A DNA stretch of 64,000 bases, taken from the NCBI RefSeq assembly GCF_004005905.1, contig NZ_SACO01000004.1, forward strand, positions 1-64,000, given 5' to 3'. Below are positions 1 through 8,467 of this stretch, piece after piece. The translations under genes were made by a program, and so were the position numbers. The notes under the pieces were generated by a model, which had not been told where the DNA came from, did no database searches, and was given only the letters and a program-made list of their open reading frames with translations. The first letter of the stretch is position 1. Each line of letters starts with the position of its first letter. The stretch is from Novosphingobium umbonatum. GTDB lineage: Bacteria > Pseudomonadota > Alphaproteobacteria > Sphingomonadales > Sphingomonadaceae.

Positions 1-64
1 CGGCCCCGTGCGCATGAAACACATTCTTTGCGATATCCAATCCGATCGTGCTAATCTCCGACAT
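1..64 (-). CDS. IS110-family transposase, N-terminus only (cut by window edge)
   Basis: Only the first 21 codons lie inside the window. The translated start reads MSEISTIGLDIAKNVF, which matches the usual opening of IS110/IS1111 transposases; the Asp in GLDIAK is the first acidic residue of their RuvC-like DEDD catalytic domain. A strong ribosome binding site, GAGGAGG, sits 5 bases before the ATG at 64. These enzymes act with a structured bridge RNA and, unlike DDE transposases, usually leave no terminal inverted repeats. Whether the gene is intact cannot be judged, because the rest is off the left edge. Confidence 0.8.
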   Translation of the reverse strand, partial: MSEISTIGLDIAKNVFHAHGA

Positions 65-212
65 GGACGCCTCCTCAAGTGGTGTTCAACACCTCCACTA
101 TGGCACATCAATGCCGTCGGGGGGGGGCGTCCACCCCATCAAGTCCACTTCTTTGGCGGCGGTGCGGCGGGATATGTCGATTATCCAGAAATGGCTTGAC
201 GGGGACATATCC
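65..212 (-). mobile_element. Non-coding end of the IS110-type element, upstream of its transposase
   Basis: This stretch precedes the transposase start and holds no convincing gene. It contains a run of nine G (119-127) and a perfect 9-bp inverted repeat, GGATATGTC (170-178) with GACATATCC (204-212). In IS110-group elements the region upstream of the transposase is the left end and encodes the bridge RNA; in the IS1111 group that RNA lies on the other side. The outer boundary is unknown but must lie before the tenA terminator at 245-277. The element assignment rests on the adjacent transposase; the RNA is inference. Confidence 0.4.
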
Positions 213-244
213 GCAACCCTTTGTCCACACGCCTTTTCAAAGCA

Positions 245-277
245 TGTGGCGCCAACGCTATTCCGGTTGGCGCCACA
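245..277 (-). terminator. Probable terminator of tenA
   Basis: A perfect 12-bp stem, TGTGGCGCCAAC (245-256) and GTTGGCGCCACA (266-277), with a 9-base loop, lies 35 bases past the tenA stop in the direction of tenA transcription. Only a short T-containing stretch follows, so termination may be imperfect. Confidence 0.6.
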
Positions 278-311
278 CCTGCCAATTGAAGACAATCCTC
301 CAAGGCCCCGC

Positions 312-974
312 TCAGATCGGCCAGGTCTCACGCCGGTAGGCGGAATCCCAGAACATCCATTCGTAGCGCGTGGCGTTGCGGAAGGCGGTCGCCATGGCTG
401 CGCGGGTGGTCGGCGTGGCGCTGGCGGCGGCCTCGCCCACCAAGGCGCGCACCCGATCGGTGGCCTCGCCGAAGGAGGGGGCGGCGTAAGTGTCGATCCA
501 TGCGGCATAGGGATTGGGCGAGACAGCGCGCGGCTTGATGTCGCAGCCCACTTCCCAATAGACCCAGAAGCAGGGGAGGATGCCCGCAATCAGTTCCTCG
601 TAGCTGCGCGTTGCGGCGAGGCTGGCCAAGTAGCTGGTGTAGCCAAGGCATGCGGGCGTCGCCTCGGCCTGCCGCGCCATTTCGGGGGTGACACCGAACT
701 GTACGAAAAAGGCCTGATGCAGCGCCTGTTCCACCTGAACTGCAACCTTGGCACCGTCCGAGAATTCGAGGCGTCCCGCAGCCGTAGGTGCACGCGCGGC
801 TGCGATCGCCAGTACGCGGGCATATTCGGCAAGGTAGAGACTGTCCTGCAGCATATAGTGCCTGAAGCTTTCAGTCGGGAGCGATCCATCGGCCAGCTCG
901 GCAAGGAAAGGCTGGGCGAGGATCGCGCGGCGCAGCGGGGCGACATCTTGCCAGATCGTGTCGCAAAAGCTCAT
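312..974 (-). CDS. tenA: TenA family thiaminase II / aminopyrimidine aminohydrolase
   Basis: A 220-residue protein of normal TenA length. TenA enzymes hydrolyse aminopyrimidine breakdown products of thiamine (and thiamine itself) to HMP for salvage in the cytoplasm. Visible hallmarks are the early HYMLQDSLYL segment with the conserved Asp, the CFWVYWEVG segment carrying the catalytic Cys, and the C-terminal YEWMFWDSAY segment with the conserved Glu. The ATG at 974 is preferred over the longer frame to 1202, because homology begins there and AGGGAAGAG precedes it. A TetR gene lies 190 bp upstream on the same strand. No TPP riboswitch is visible before it, in contrast to the thiamine operon at 58.8 kb. 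Confidence 0.88.
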   Translation of the reverse strand: MSFCDTIWQDVAPLRRAILAQPFLAELADGSLPTESFRHYMLQDSLYLAEYARVLAIAAARAPTAAGRLEFSDGAKVAVQVEQALHQAFFVQFGVTPEMARQAEATPACLGYTSYLASLAATRSYEELIAGILPCFWVYWEVGCDIKPRAVSPNPYAAWIDTYAAPSFGEATDRVRALVGEAAASATPTTRAAMATAFRNATRYEWMFWDSAYRRETWPI

Positions 975-1164
975 GGACTGGGTCTCTTCCCTTGAAAACA
1001 GCATGTGGTGCCTGGGCCGCATTGGTGGCCGGTGTTGATCGTAAAGCTGGCGAATGGGCCAAACAGCCCATAGGCGCATAATAGTAGGATGGTCCGCCGA
1101 TCGACAAGCGCAACAAAAAGTGGAGATTGCAATCGAGCCGATAGGTGGCGTTCTCCTTGCCTGC

Positions 1165-1836
1165 CTATTTGGCCGGTCCTGTGCTGGTGAAAACCGGTGC
1201 AAGCATGTGGGCGATCGCCTCTTCCACCCAGTGCTCGTCAGCAGGGTCTATCCCCGAAAACTGCGCGATCAAGGCGCGATTTCCAAAGGTGATCAGCGCC
1301 GCGCCAATCAGGCTGAAATAGGCTATTTCCGGTGCTGTCCCCCCCAGATACCCATCGGCGCGCATCTGGCTGAACACCGGCGCAAGCAAGCGCCACACCG
1401 GCTGCGCAAAATTCTCGGCCAGCCACGTGCTGCGGTCGGAGGACACCGACATTTCCTGAAGCATCAGGCGGGTCAGTCGCGGGTTTTCGGCAAAACCGCG
1501 CAGCAACACCGGTAGGGCGGCTCTGGCGATGGCGCAAGCAGGCGCCCCCTCGGACAAGGCGATATGATGGGCAAGGCGCTGTTCGGCCTGTTGTGCGAAG
1601 GTTTCGATCACCTGTCGCCAGAGCGCCATCTTGTTGGGAAAGTAATAGGCCAGATGCCCCTGCTCGATCCCGGCGGCGGCCGCAATCGCCCGCGTGCTGG
1701 CGCCTTCATAGCCCACCTGCGAAAACACATCGAGCGCGGCATCGAGCACCCGCAGCCGATTTTGGGCGCCATCATAGCGAACGGTTTGGGGGCGGACGGT
1801 TCGGGGGCGGGGCGGTGCAATGTCGTTTGCGGTCAT
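1165..1836 (-). CDS. TetR/AcrR family transcriptional regulator
   Basis: About 223 residues. The N-terminal helix-turn-helix is clear: an ALDVFSQVGYEGASTRAIAAAAG segment runs into a GHLAYYFPNK recognition helix typical of TetR. The C-terminal half is the ligand-binding domain, and its inducer cannot be read from sequence. The gene is divergent from the Rieske oxygenase at 1951, and the shared 114-bp gap holds repeats that make good operator candidates, so it probably represses that oxygenase and itself. ATG at 1836 is chosen; an in-frame ATG at 1854 would add six residues. Confidence 0.85.
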   Translation of the reverse strand: MTANDIAPPRPRTVRPQTVRYDGAQNRLRVLDAALDVFSQVGYEGASTRAIAAAAGIEQGHLAYYFPNKMALWRQVIETFAQQAEQRLAHHIALSEGAPACAIARAALPVLLRGFAENPRLTRLMLQEMSVSSDRSTWLAENFAQPVWRLLAPVFSQMRADGYLGGTAPEIAYFSLIGAALITFGNRALIAQFSGIDPADEHWVEEAIAHMLAPVFTSTGPAK

Positions 1837-1887
1837 GTCCTGCCCATGACGCATCCGGAGGGCGTGGGCAAGGATGAATGTTTTTCG

Positions 1888-1917
1888 ATTGACAAAGAGT
1901 GTTGGTCAATTGACAAA
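1888..1917. promoter_or_regulatory. Candidate TetR operator in the divergent promoter
   Basis: ATTGACAAA occurs twice as direct repeats, starting at 1888 and 1909, 21 bp (two helical turns) apart. The second copy is part of a palindrome, TTGGTCAATTGACAAA (1902-1917), with a perfect GTCAATTGAC core. It sits between tetR and the oxygenase, where a TetR repressor would be expected to bind. TTGACA also resembles a -35 box. Binding is inferred. Confidence 0.5.
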
Positions 1918-1950
1918 CATGGCCACAAACCATGCAATCGGGAGAATGCC

Positions 1951-2991
1951 ATGTACCCTCTGTCCGTCGATCAGCCCTATCCACGCAACCAATGGTGGGT
2001 GGCCGCCTATGCTTCGGAAGTGGGGCGCGATCTGTTGGCGCGCGACATTCTGGGCGAGCCGGTGATCCTTTACCGTAGCGCGGCAGGCGAAGCCTTGGCG
2101 CTGGCGGGGATCTGCCCGCATCGTGCCTTTCCTCTGGCCAAGGGCTGTTTGGTGGGCGACGCAGTGCAATGCGGCTATCACGGCTTTCAGTTTGGTCCGG
2201 ATGGCGCATGCCAGAACGTGCCGAGCCAGAGCGGTGTCCCGCAAAATGCCCGGTTGCGTCGTTATCCTGTGGCGGAACGCGGTGGGCTGATCTGGATCTG
2301 GACCGGCGCTGCCGAACGGGCAGACCCTGCCAATATCCCCGATGTGGCCAGCATCGGGCTGGGGCGGCCCGATTGGGCGGTGGAAGAGCATCCGATCAAA
2401 ACCGTTGATGGCCGCTATACGCTTCTGATCGAGAACCTGCTTGATCTAAGCCATGTTACCTTCATCCATGACAAGACTATCCCCGGTGGCGAAAAGGTCG
2501 CCGCTATTCCGGTGTCTGTGATAGAAACCCAGACCAGTCTGACGGTGCAGCGGCGCGGCGAGAACTTGCCGCTAAATCCCTTGATAAAAATGCAGTTTCC
2601 CGAGCAGACGGGGCCGGTTCACCAGCATTTTGATTCCGAATATCTGGGCCCCTGCATGATCCGCACGGGCGGCGCGATGTATGACGCGGCCACCGGTGCC
2701 GAGCTTGGTATCCAGAACTATATCCACATCATCACCCCCGCCAGCCCAACGCGTATGCATTACATGGTGATGACCGCACGCAATTTCGGCATCGACCAAC
2801 CGCATCTGGGCGAGATCCAGATTGGCATGGGCAGCCGCATCCAGCCCGAAGACATCGATGCCATCGAGGCGATTGAGCGCGTGCTGCAATCGGGCGCGAC
2901 CATGCCGCAGGAAATCAGCGCAAGGGTCGACAATGGCGCGCTGAAAGTGCGTCGGCGCCTTGAGGCCCAGATCCGCGCCGAAGCCGCCTAA
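1951..2991 (+). CDS. Rieske non-haem iron aromatic oxygenase, VanA-like
   Basis: A 346-residue oxygenase subunit of the vanillate O-demethylase/phenoxybenzoate dioxygenase type. The Rieske [2Fe-2S] ligands are visible as CPH (C55, H57) and CGYH (C74, H77). The mononuclear iron site follows as ENLLDLSHVTFIHD, with H168 and H173. Such enzymes O-demethylate or hydroxylate aromatic acids with electrons from a separate ferredoxin reductase, which is not in this window. The start at 1951 follows a GGAGAA ribosome binding site; the longer open frame upstream overlaps tetR and is not coding. The substrate is unknown. Divergent TetR control is likely. Confidence 0.86.
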   Translation: MYPLSVDQPYPRNQWWVAAYASEVGRDLLARDILGEPVILYRSAAGEALALAGICPHRAFPLAKGCLVGDAVQCGYHGFQFGPDGACQNVPSQSGVPQNARLRRYPVAERGGLIWIWTGAAERADPANIPDVASIGLGRPDWAVEEHPIKTVDGRYTLLIENLLDLSHVTFIHDKTIPGGEKVAAIPVSVIETQTSLTVQRRGENLPLNPLIKMQFPEQTGPVHQHFDSEYLGPCMIRTGGAMYDAATGAELGIQNYIHIITPASPTRMHYMVMTARNFGIDQPHLGEIQIGMGSRIQPEDIDAIEAIERVLQSGATMPQEISARVDNGALKVRRRLEAQIRAEAA

Positions 2992-3039
2992 GCTGCGGTC
3001 GCTTGGTTGAGCAGGTCTGTTTGCATCATCGCAGCCTTT

Positions 3040-4152
3040 TCAAGCCAGACTGGTGAGCACATGCGCTGCCTCGGCCCGTGATTGGACCTGCATTTTGGCG
3101 AAAATGTGCTTTTCGTGGGTGCGGATGGTTTCTGTGCCCACGCCCAGGCTTGTGGCAATATCGGCTACACGTTGGCCGGTCATCAAGGCGTCGGCCACGC
3201 GGCACTCGCTGGGCGTCAGGCCGAACAGCGTTGACCACAGAGCCGATCTGGCCTGCGCCAGAGCCTGTTTGGGTTCTTGCGGATGGCGGATAGTGACAAG
3301 ATGCGAGGCCTGATGACCAAAAGCGCGACGCAATGGCGCTGAAACGCGATCCAGCTTGGCCAGATGACGCGGCCCAAGCCGCAACAGCGGTGTGATAGTC
3401 GGCTCTTGCCCCTGCAAGGCAATATGCCTACGCCATGCTTTCTGGGCGACAGGCTCCACCGGCACAGGGCCGCCTCTGGCCCATAGAAACAGGCCGGGGT
3501 CATCCGCCAACATCTGGCCTGCCTGATTGCTCCACAGCAATTGCCCGCTCCGCCCCAACAGCAGCACCGCCATCTGGCTTTGATTGAGCATGGTTTCAAG
3601 GCAGGCCTGTTGTGCGGATAATTCCCCGAAACGCACGCTTAAACCCATCACGCGGTCCAGATGGGGCGCGATTTTGTCAAAGGCTTGCCGCATATCGGCG
3701 CTGCGCTCCAACCCGACGGGCAGGCAAAGTGACAGGCCGCTGCGCGTTCCGGGATGAACCTCCGCCACGCGTCCGATACGACGATCCGCGCCCGCATGCT
3801 GGCGCAGCCAATGGATAAATTCGCTGCTATTCTGGGCCTCGGGTGTCAGGATCTCATGGGTTTCGGCGGTAAAACTGGGCCGCGCCATAAAAGGCAGCAT
3901 GTAATCTTCTTTCCAGACATCATTCTGGAAAGTGGCCAGCGCATTCTGGTCAAAGCCCACGTTCAAAGAAAAGGAAAAAGGCGCTTCGCCACCGCCCCAA
4001 TCGGCATTGTCGGGCGTTGCAAAGCATAAAGCGCCGACAGCCTGAAACTGGCCCTTCAGCAGGTTCAGAATGTGGTGCATTCCTTCTTCTTCGCCCGCAG
4101 CCTCGTAGATTTGCTCAATGACCGAATAGATGTCTTTGATATCCAGCGTCAT
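3040..4152 (-). CDS. LuxR-type transcriptional regulator
   Basis: A 370-residue protein ending in a LuxR/GerE helix-turn-helix: the segment from LTPSECRVADAL through VADIATSLGV to TIRTHEKHIFAKMQ is diagnostic. The N-terminal ~280 residues show no receiver signature and no transmembrane segment; a middle part (MAVLLLGRSGQLLWSNQAG) resembles a PAS fold. This architecture is common in stand-alone sphingomonad regulators. ATG at 4152 is chosen, with GGGGAGG upstream; the open frame continues to 4467 but that part lacks conserved features. The target genes are unknown; it is convergent with the Rieske gene at 1951. Confidence 0.8.
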   Translation of the reverse strand: MTLDIKDIYSVIEQIYEAAGEEEGMHHILNLLKGQFQAVGALCFATPDNADWGGGEAPFSFSLNVGFDQNALATFQNDVWKEDYMLPFMARPSFTAETHEILTPEAQNSSEFIHWLRQHAGADRRIGRVAEVHPGTRSGLSLCLPVGLERSADMRQAFDKIAPHLDRVMGLSVRFGELSAQQACLETMLNQSQMAVLLLGRSGQLLWSNQAGQMLADDPGLFLWARGGPVPVEPVAQKAWRRHIALQGQEPTITPLLRLGPRHLAKLDRVSAPLRRAFGHQASHLVTIRHPQEPKQALAQARSALWSTLFGLTPSECRVADALMTGQRVADIATSLGVGTETIRTHEKHIFAKMQVQSRAEAAHVLTSLA

Positions 4153-4567
4153 GACGGTCACCAGCCTCCCCGTGGGCGAAAGGAATGCGTAAATCCACGG
4201 TAGGCATTTTCTATGAATTATGCGGAGTGCTTTGCCAAGATTGTTCTTACCACAAAATATCGCCTCAGCCTTTGTGTTGCGCTGCCTTTTTAAGCGTTCA
4301 GGCATCAAATGCTGGAATAATATCTTGAAGCAAGAGTTTGCACCCCTCATGCGAGGGGCGGCGATGATGTCTCCGCCAGATTTGCGACCCACTACCCATT
4401 CGGGCGAGAGCAGGGCATCTTGTTGCCTGATCCCGGGATCATGGGCGCAAATCGTGCTGTAATTCATAACAGGATCAGAATTGGGCCTTTTCCCGCCTCC
4501 GATGGGTTTTCACACAAGTGTTGATGAAATCATCAAACAAATACGGTTTGGTTCATTCGATCATGTG
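4153..4567. other. Intergenic region between LuxR regulator and chemoreceptor
   Basis: No supported gene in about 415 bp. It holds a perfect 14-bp palindrome, TGATCCCGGGATCA (4428-4441), which could be an operator for the regulator gene. A small stem, TTGATG/CATCAA (4521-4526 with 4531-4536), lies just past the chemoreceptor stop on its strand and could help end that transcript. Confidence 0.4.
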
Positions 4568-6991
4568 TTACAGATTGCGGCTGAACAGTTGGTCGTCTGC
4601 GTCCATGCCGCCATCAGACATGTCCAGAGTAAAGCCATTGCCCCTCGGCATTGGCGGTTGTTGCCTGTTGGCCCAGCGCGCGGTGTGGTTGCCAAAGGCG
4701 GGCATGCAAAGTGGCTCTGCGGTCGCGCGAGAGGCTGAGGGCGCATGCCGGTTCATATGGGATTGATTTCCAGTACGGAAGAAGGCGATAGAGTTTTGCA
4801 ATTCGTCGGCCTGTGCGGCCAATTCTTCCGCGGTCGACGAAATTTGATCCGAGGCCGTGGCATTGAGTTGTGTTACCTTGTCGAGTTGTTGAATAGCCTC
4901 GTTGATTTGAGCCGCACCAATATCCTGCTCACGGCATGCGGCGCTGATTTCCGACACCAATTCCGCCGTGCGCCGAATGTCCGGCACAAGGCGTGTGAGC
5001 ATTTCCCCCGCGTCGGTGGCCACTTTGACCGTTTCAAACGAGACTGCCCCGATTTCGGCCGCCGCGCTTTGGCTTCGTTCGGCCAGTTTGCGCACTTCGG
5101 ATGCCACGACCGCAAAGCCCTTGCCATGTTCGCCTGCCCGCGCGGCTTCTACTGCGGCATTGAGCGCCAACAGGTCTGTCTGGCGGGCGATTTCCTGAAC
5201 GATGCCGATCCTTTCGGCGATGGTCCGCATGGCCAGCACCGCCTTTTCAACAGCCTGTCCCGACAGTTCGGCATCCCTGGACGACTGGCGGGCGATTTTC
5301 TCGGTTTGTGCCGCATTGTCGGCGTTTTGTTTAATATTGGAAGCCATTTGCTCCATGGATGCCGATGCCTCCTCGGCCGAGGCGGCTTGCTCTGTCGCCC
5401 CTTGCGAGACTTGCTCGGAACTTGCTGCCAATTGCTTGCTGCCCGCTGATACATTGTTGACCGCCAGCGTGGTCATTCCCACCACATTGCGAAGCCGCTC
5501 GATCATCGAAGCCAGAGCGCCGCCTAACTGATCAGCCTCCGACAGGGCGCGATGCTCGGCGGTCAGATCGCCATCGGCAATGCGATCAGCCACCTCCACC
5601 GTTTTGCGCAGGCGGTCGATCATGGCGGCCAGTGCGCTGCCCAATTGATCATCGCGTGATAGAGCGCGATGCTCCACCGTCAGATCGCCGCCAGCGATGC
5701 GGTCGGCCACATGCGCCGTGCTGCGCATGGCCACAACCAGTGCGTTCACCGCGTCCCGCATCCTTTGGTGGTCGCCATGGCATTCCATTTCGACCTTTTC
5801 CTGCAAATTGCCATTGCTCAACAGGCGCAGCACACGATTGCCCTCTTCGATCGGCAAAAGGATCGCATCAAGCATACCGTTGATATCGCGCACCAGTCCG
5901 GCAAAATCGCCGACAAAGCGCGATGCATCGCCACGCTTGGACAGCTGCCCTTTGGTGGCCGCGACAATCAATTGCTGGATTTCACCGGTGATGTCCCGCA
6001 GGTTTTTGCGCAAAGTCTCGATCGTCTCGTTGATAAAGGCTTTCTGGCCGGGGAATTGTTCGAGCGGCGCGTCGAAATCGCCTTGGCCAAAGGCCTTGAC
6101 GCAGGCCATCGCTTTTTTCTTCACCGCGATGTGACCGGCCACCATTTCGTTGATGCCGCGCGCCACCAGCGCGAAGTCGCCTTGAAACTTGGCGTCATTA
6201 ATCGTCACATCGATGTAGCCACGATCATGCTCGCTGGACATATGCCGCATTTCGGCGATCAGGCCGACGAGATTGCCCCGCAAGGTTTCCAGCGTATCGT
6301 TGATAAAGGCCTTTTTGCCGGGCAATGGCTCGATCGAGGCCTTGAAATCGCCTTCGCCGAAGGCTTTGACGCAGGCCATCGCCTTTTTCTTGACCGCAAT
6401 ATGGCCTGCTACCATGTCGTTGATGCCACGGGCGACCAGCGCAAAATCGCCTTGAAACTTGGCGCTATTGATCATCACATCAATATCGCCGCGCTCATGC
6501 TCACTGGACATGTTCTGCATTTCGGCGATTAGGCCGGTAAGATTGATGCGCAGACTGTCCAGTGCTTGATTGATAAAGGCCTTCTTGCCCGGCAATGGCT
6601 CGATCGAAGCCTTGAAATCCCCTTCGCCGAAGGCTTTGACACAGGCCATCGCTTGCTTCTTGACCTTTATATGTGCCGCAACCAATTCATTAACCTGCCT
6701 CGCCATCTTGCCATAAGTTCCGGGCAGGGCGCTGGTATCAAGGATGACATCTATGTCGCCACGCTCGTGCTCGGCGGTCATGCGTGCGATTTGGGTCGAG
6801 ATCTCGTTGACCGGTTGCGTCACGCTCTCCAGCAGGCCATTGATCGCGCAGAGTATGGCGTTCGTTGGCGGGTTATTGCCGCCCGTTTCGTGCAGTCTGG
6901 CTGACAATTCGCCATTGGCCAGCGACTGTCTTACCCGCTCGATTTCGTCAATGACCGTTCTGTCCGACACACGTGTGAAGAAATTGCCCAT
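4568..6991 (-). CDS. Soluble poly-HAMP methyl-accepting chemotaxis protein (MCP-A)
   Basis: An 807-residue chemoreceptor without signal peptide or transmembrane helix, so presumably cytoplasmic. From about residue 74 to 343 it consists of three 90-residue tandem units, each with a GDIDV-type start and a PGKKAFI or PGQKAFI motif (134, 224, 314). Further HAMP-like units follow, including a 39-residue VADRIA.GDLT unit present twice. The C-terminal half is the kinase-control hairpin with the conserved tip [19 protein letters not shown] (around 600), which binds CheA and CheW. No NWETF-type CheR tether is seen; instead the end carries [12 protein letters not shown], also found in MCP-B at 23.1 kb. 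Sensing input is unknown. Confidence 0.9.
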   Translation of the reverse strand: MGNFFTRVSDRTVIDEIERVRQSLANGELSARLHETGGNNPPTNAILCAINGLLESVTQPVNEISTQIARMTAEHERGDIDVILDTSALPGTYGKMARQVNELVAAHIKVKKQAMACVKAFGEGDFKASIEPLPGKKAFINQALDSLRINLTGLIAEMQNMSSEHERGDIDVMINSAKFQGDFALVARGINDMVAGHIAVKKKAMACVKAFGEGDFKASIEPLPGKKAFINDTLETLRGNLVGLIAEMRHMSSEHDRGYIDVTINDAKFQGDFALVARGINEMVAGHIAVKKKAMACVKAFGQGDFDAPLEQFPGQKAFINETIETLRKNLRDITGEIQQLIVAATKGQLSKRGDASRFVGDFAGLVRDINGMLDAILLPIEEGNRVLRLLSNGNLQEKVEMECHGDHQRMRDAVNALVVAMRSTAHVADRIAGGDLTVEHRALSRDDQLGSALAAMIDRLRKTVEVADRIADGDLTAEHRALSEADQLGGALASMIERLRNVVGMTTLAVNNVSAGSKQLAASSEQVSQGATEQAASAEEASASMEQMASNIKQNADNAAQTEKIARQSSRDAELSGQAVEKAVLAMRTIAERIGIVQEIARQTDLLALNAAVEAARAGEHGKGFAVVASEVRKLAERSQSAAAEIGAVSFETVKVATDAGEMLTRLVPDIRRTAELVSEISAACREQDIGAAQINEAIQQLDKVTQLNATASDQISSTAEELAAQADELQNSIAFFRTGNQSHMNRHAPSASRATAEPLCMPAFGNHTARWANRQQPPMPRGNGFTLDMSDGGMDADDQLFSRNL
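5963..6772 (-). repeat. Three tandem 270-bp in-frame repeats inside MCP-A
   Basis: Equivalent positions such as the PGKKAFI codons recur at exactly 270-bp spacing (6581, 6311, 6041), giving three 90-codon units. MCP-B has two such units (24418-24957) at the same period. High similarity between neighbouring units at DNA level, for instance around 6300-6420 and 6570-6670, points to recent duplication within the gene. Confidence 0.85.
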
Positions 6992-7326
6992 AGCCGATCC
7001 CTCTTACGCATCTGGACACGCCCCAAGGTACGTATTTGAACTTCGCCTGAGTCGCGTCTAATTGCTATCCTGACCATTGCCGGATTGTGTTCCGGTCATT
7101 GATCAGGCACTCTCCCGTTTATATAAGCATAAGCCTATATTAATAGGGTAAGCCAGCGCTGGTGATGGTTGCGTGAGTCATTTCAGTTATTTTGAAATTT
7201 TTTTGTATTAATGGAAATCGCGTAGACATTTTGCTTTGATCTGCATTGGTCGCATGAAAGCATGGCTGGTTATTGCCGCTTTGCTTTGCCGCTGCCCCCG
7301 CTGGATTTTGCCGGACCACCAAACGC
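6992..7326. other. Intergenic region upstream of MCP-A
   Basis: About 335 bp without a supported gene. It is AT-rich around 7110-7215 compared with its surroundings and contains the short palindrome CCTATATTAATAGG (7134-7147). It must hold the MCP-A promoter and perhaps the lacI terminator. I see no clear sigma-54 or sigma-28 consensus. An AGAGGGAT ribosome binding site precedes the MCP-A start. Confidence 0.4.
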
Positions 7327-8382
7327 CTAGCCGCGCCCATAGGACGGCGGGGGGGCATCGGATTGGCGTCGTACCAGCTTGCAATCAAACAGTTGGTGCT
7401 GGATTTTGGACTTGCGCTTGCGGCTGCGTACGGCCTCTACCAACATTTCCGTGGCGGACATGGCCATCTCACGGATCGGCAGGCGGATGGTGGTCAGTTC
7501 GGGCCAAATGGTTGTGGCCAAGGGCGTATCGTCGCAACCACAAACGCTCAAATCAAACGGCACATGCAGCATCATCATATGTGCCATGGCAATCGTGGCC
7601 GCGGCCATATCGTCGTTGCTGGCAAAGATGGCGGTGGGACGTTGCGGCAGGCGCAGCAATTTTTCCGCCGCGCTCAAACCTGATCGATAGGTGTAGAGGC
7701 CCTGCTCCACCAAGGTCGGGTCCATGTCCATCCCTGCCTCTGCCAAAGCGGCCAGAAAGCCGCGATAGCGTCTGACGCTGGAGCCATGCTGGGGATTGCC
7801 TTTGATAAAGCCGATGCGGCGATGGCCCGTATCGATCAAATATCGGGTCATTTCCTTGGCGGCTTCAAAATCGTCGATATAGACGCAATGGCTATCGGGG
7901 CGATTGCTGGCCGGTGCGACGGTGACCGTGGGGATGTTTTCATCCTGCAGGGCGCTCAACATATCTTCCCTATCGCATAGGGGCGTGGGAAGGATGATCC
8001 CGTTGACCTGACCTCGCTTGAGATGTTTGACCACGTCGGCCACGGCGCAATCAGGTTCGAACCGTTCCAACGTCAATTGCACGTTCAGTCGACTGGTCTG
8101 TTCCAAACAGCCCATCAGCAATTCTGACAGATAGGCCGCCGAAGGATTGGCATAGGCCAGCGCGATGCGCAGCTCGTCCCCGCCTGCCAATTGGCGGGCG
8201 GCGACGCTGGGGGAATAGTTGAGCGCCTTGATCGCTTCGGTCACTTTGGCGCGGGTGGTATCGCGCACCATGCCATCGCCATTGATCACGCGCGAAACCG
8301 TCATTGAGGATACGCCCGCATGTTGGGCCACATCTTTGATCGTGGCGGCGTTGCGTTGGCTGCGGGAACGGGTTCTGGTCAT
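7327..8382 (-). CDS. LacI family transcriptional regulator of the uronate locus
   Basis: A 351-residue LacI/GalR protein. The N-terminal DNA-binding domain reads TIKDVAQHAGVSSMTVSRV, with the hinge-region segment NYSPSVAARQLAGG, followed by a periplasmic-binding-protein-like sugar domain. It is the last gene on the GH67 strand, 85 bp downstream of alpha-glucuronidase, so it is probably co-transcribed and autoregulated. Palindromes of the LacI type lie in front of GH3/GH67 (10696-10709) and the TonB receptor (18834-18847). The inducer is likely a uronate or a xylo-oligosaccharide, by inference from neighbours. ATG at 8382 is used; a TTG directly before it is an alternative. Confidence 0.9.
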   Translation of the reverse strand: MTRTRSRSQRNAATIKDVAQHAGVSSMTVSRVINGDGMVRDTTRAKVTEAIKALNYSPSVAARQLAGGDELRIALAYANPSAAYLSELLMGCLEQTSRLNVQLTLERFEPDCAVADVVKHLKRGQVNGIILPTPLCDREDMLSALQDENIPTVTVAPASNRPDSHCVYIDDFEAAKEMTRYLIDTGHRRIGFIKGNPQHGSSVRRYRGFLAALAEAGMDMDPTLVEQGLYTYRSGLSAAEKLLRLPQRPTAIFASNDDMAAATIAMAHMMMLHVPFDLSVCGCDDTPLATTIWPELTTIRLPIREMAMSATEMLVEAVRSRKRKSKIQHQLFDCKLVRRQSDAPPPSYGRG

Positions 8383-8417
8383 CAATCCATGGGCTCAAAC
8401 GGGGTGCAGAGAGCGAA

Positions 8418-8452
8418 ATTGGTGCGTATCGCATACAGACTGGCGCACCAAT
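8418..8452. repeat. Inverted repeat between alpha-glucuronidase gene and lacI
   Basis: ATTGGTGCG (8418-8426) pairs with CGCACCAAT (8444-8452) across a 17-base loop. It lies in the 85-bp gap on the path of transcription from GH67 into lacI. It could be a partial terminator, an mRNA processing element or an operator; sequence alone does not decide. Confidence 0.4.
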
Positions 8453-8467
8453 CGAAATCATGCCTTT

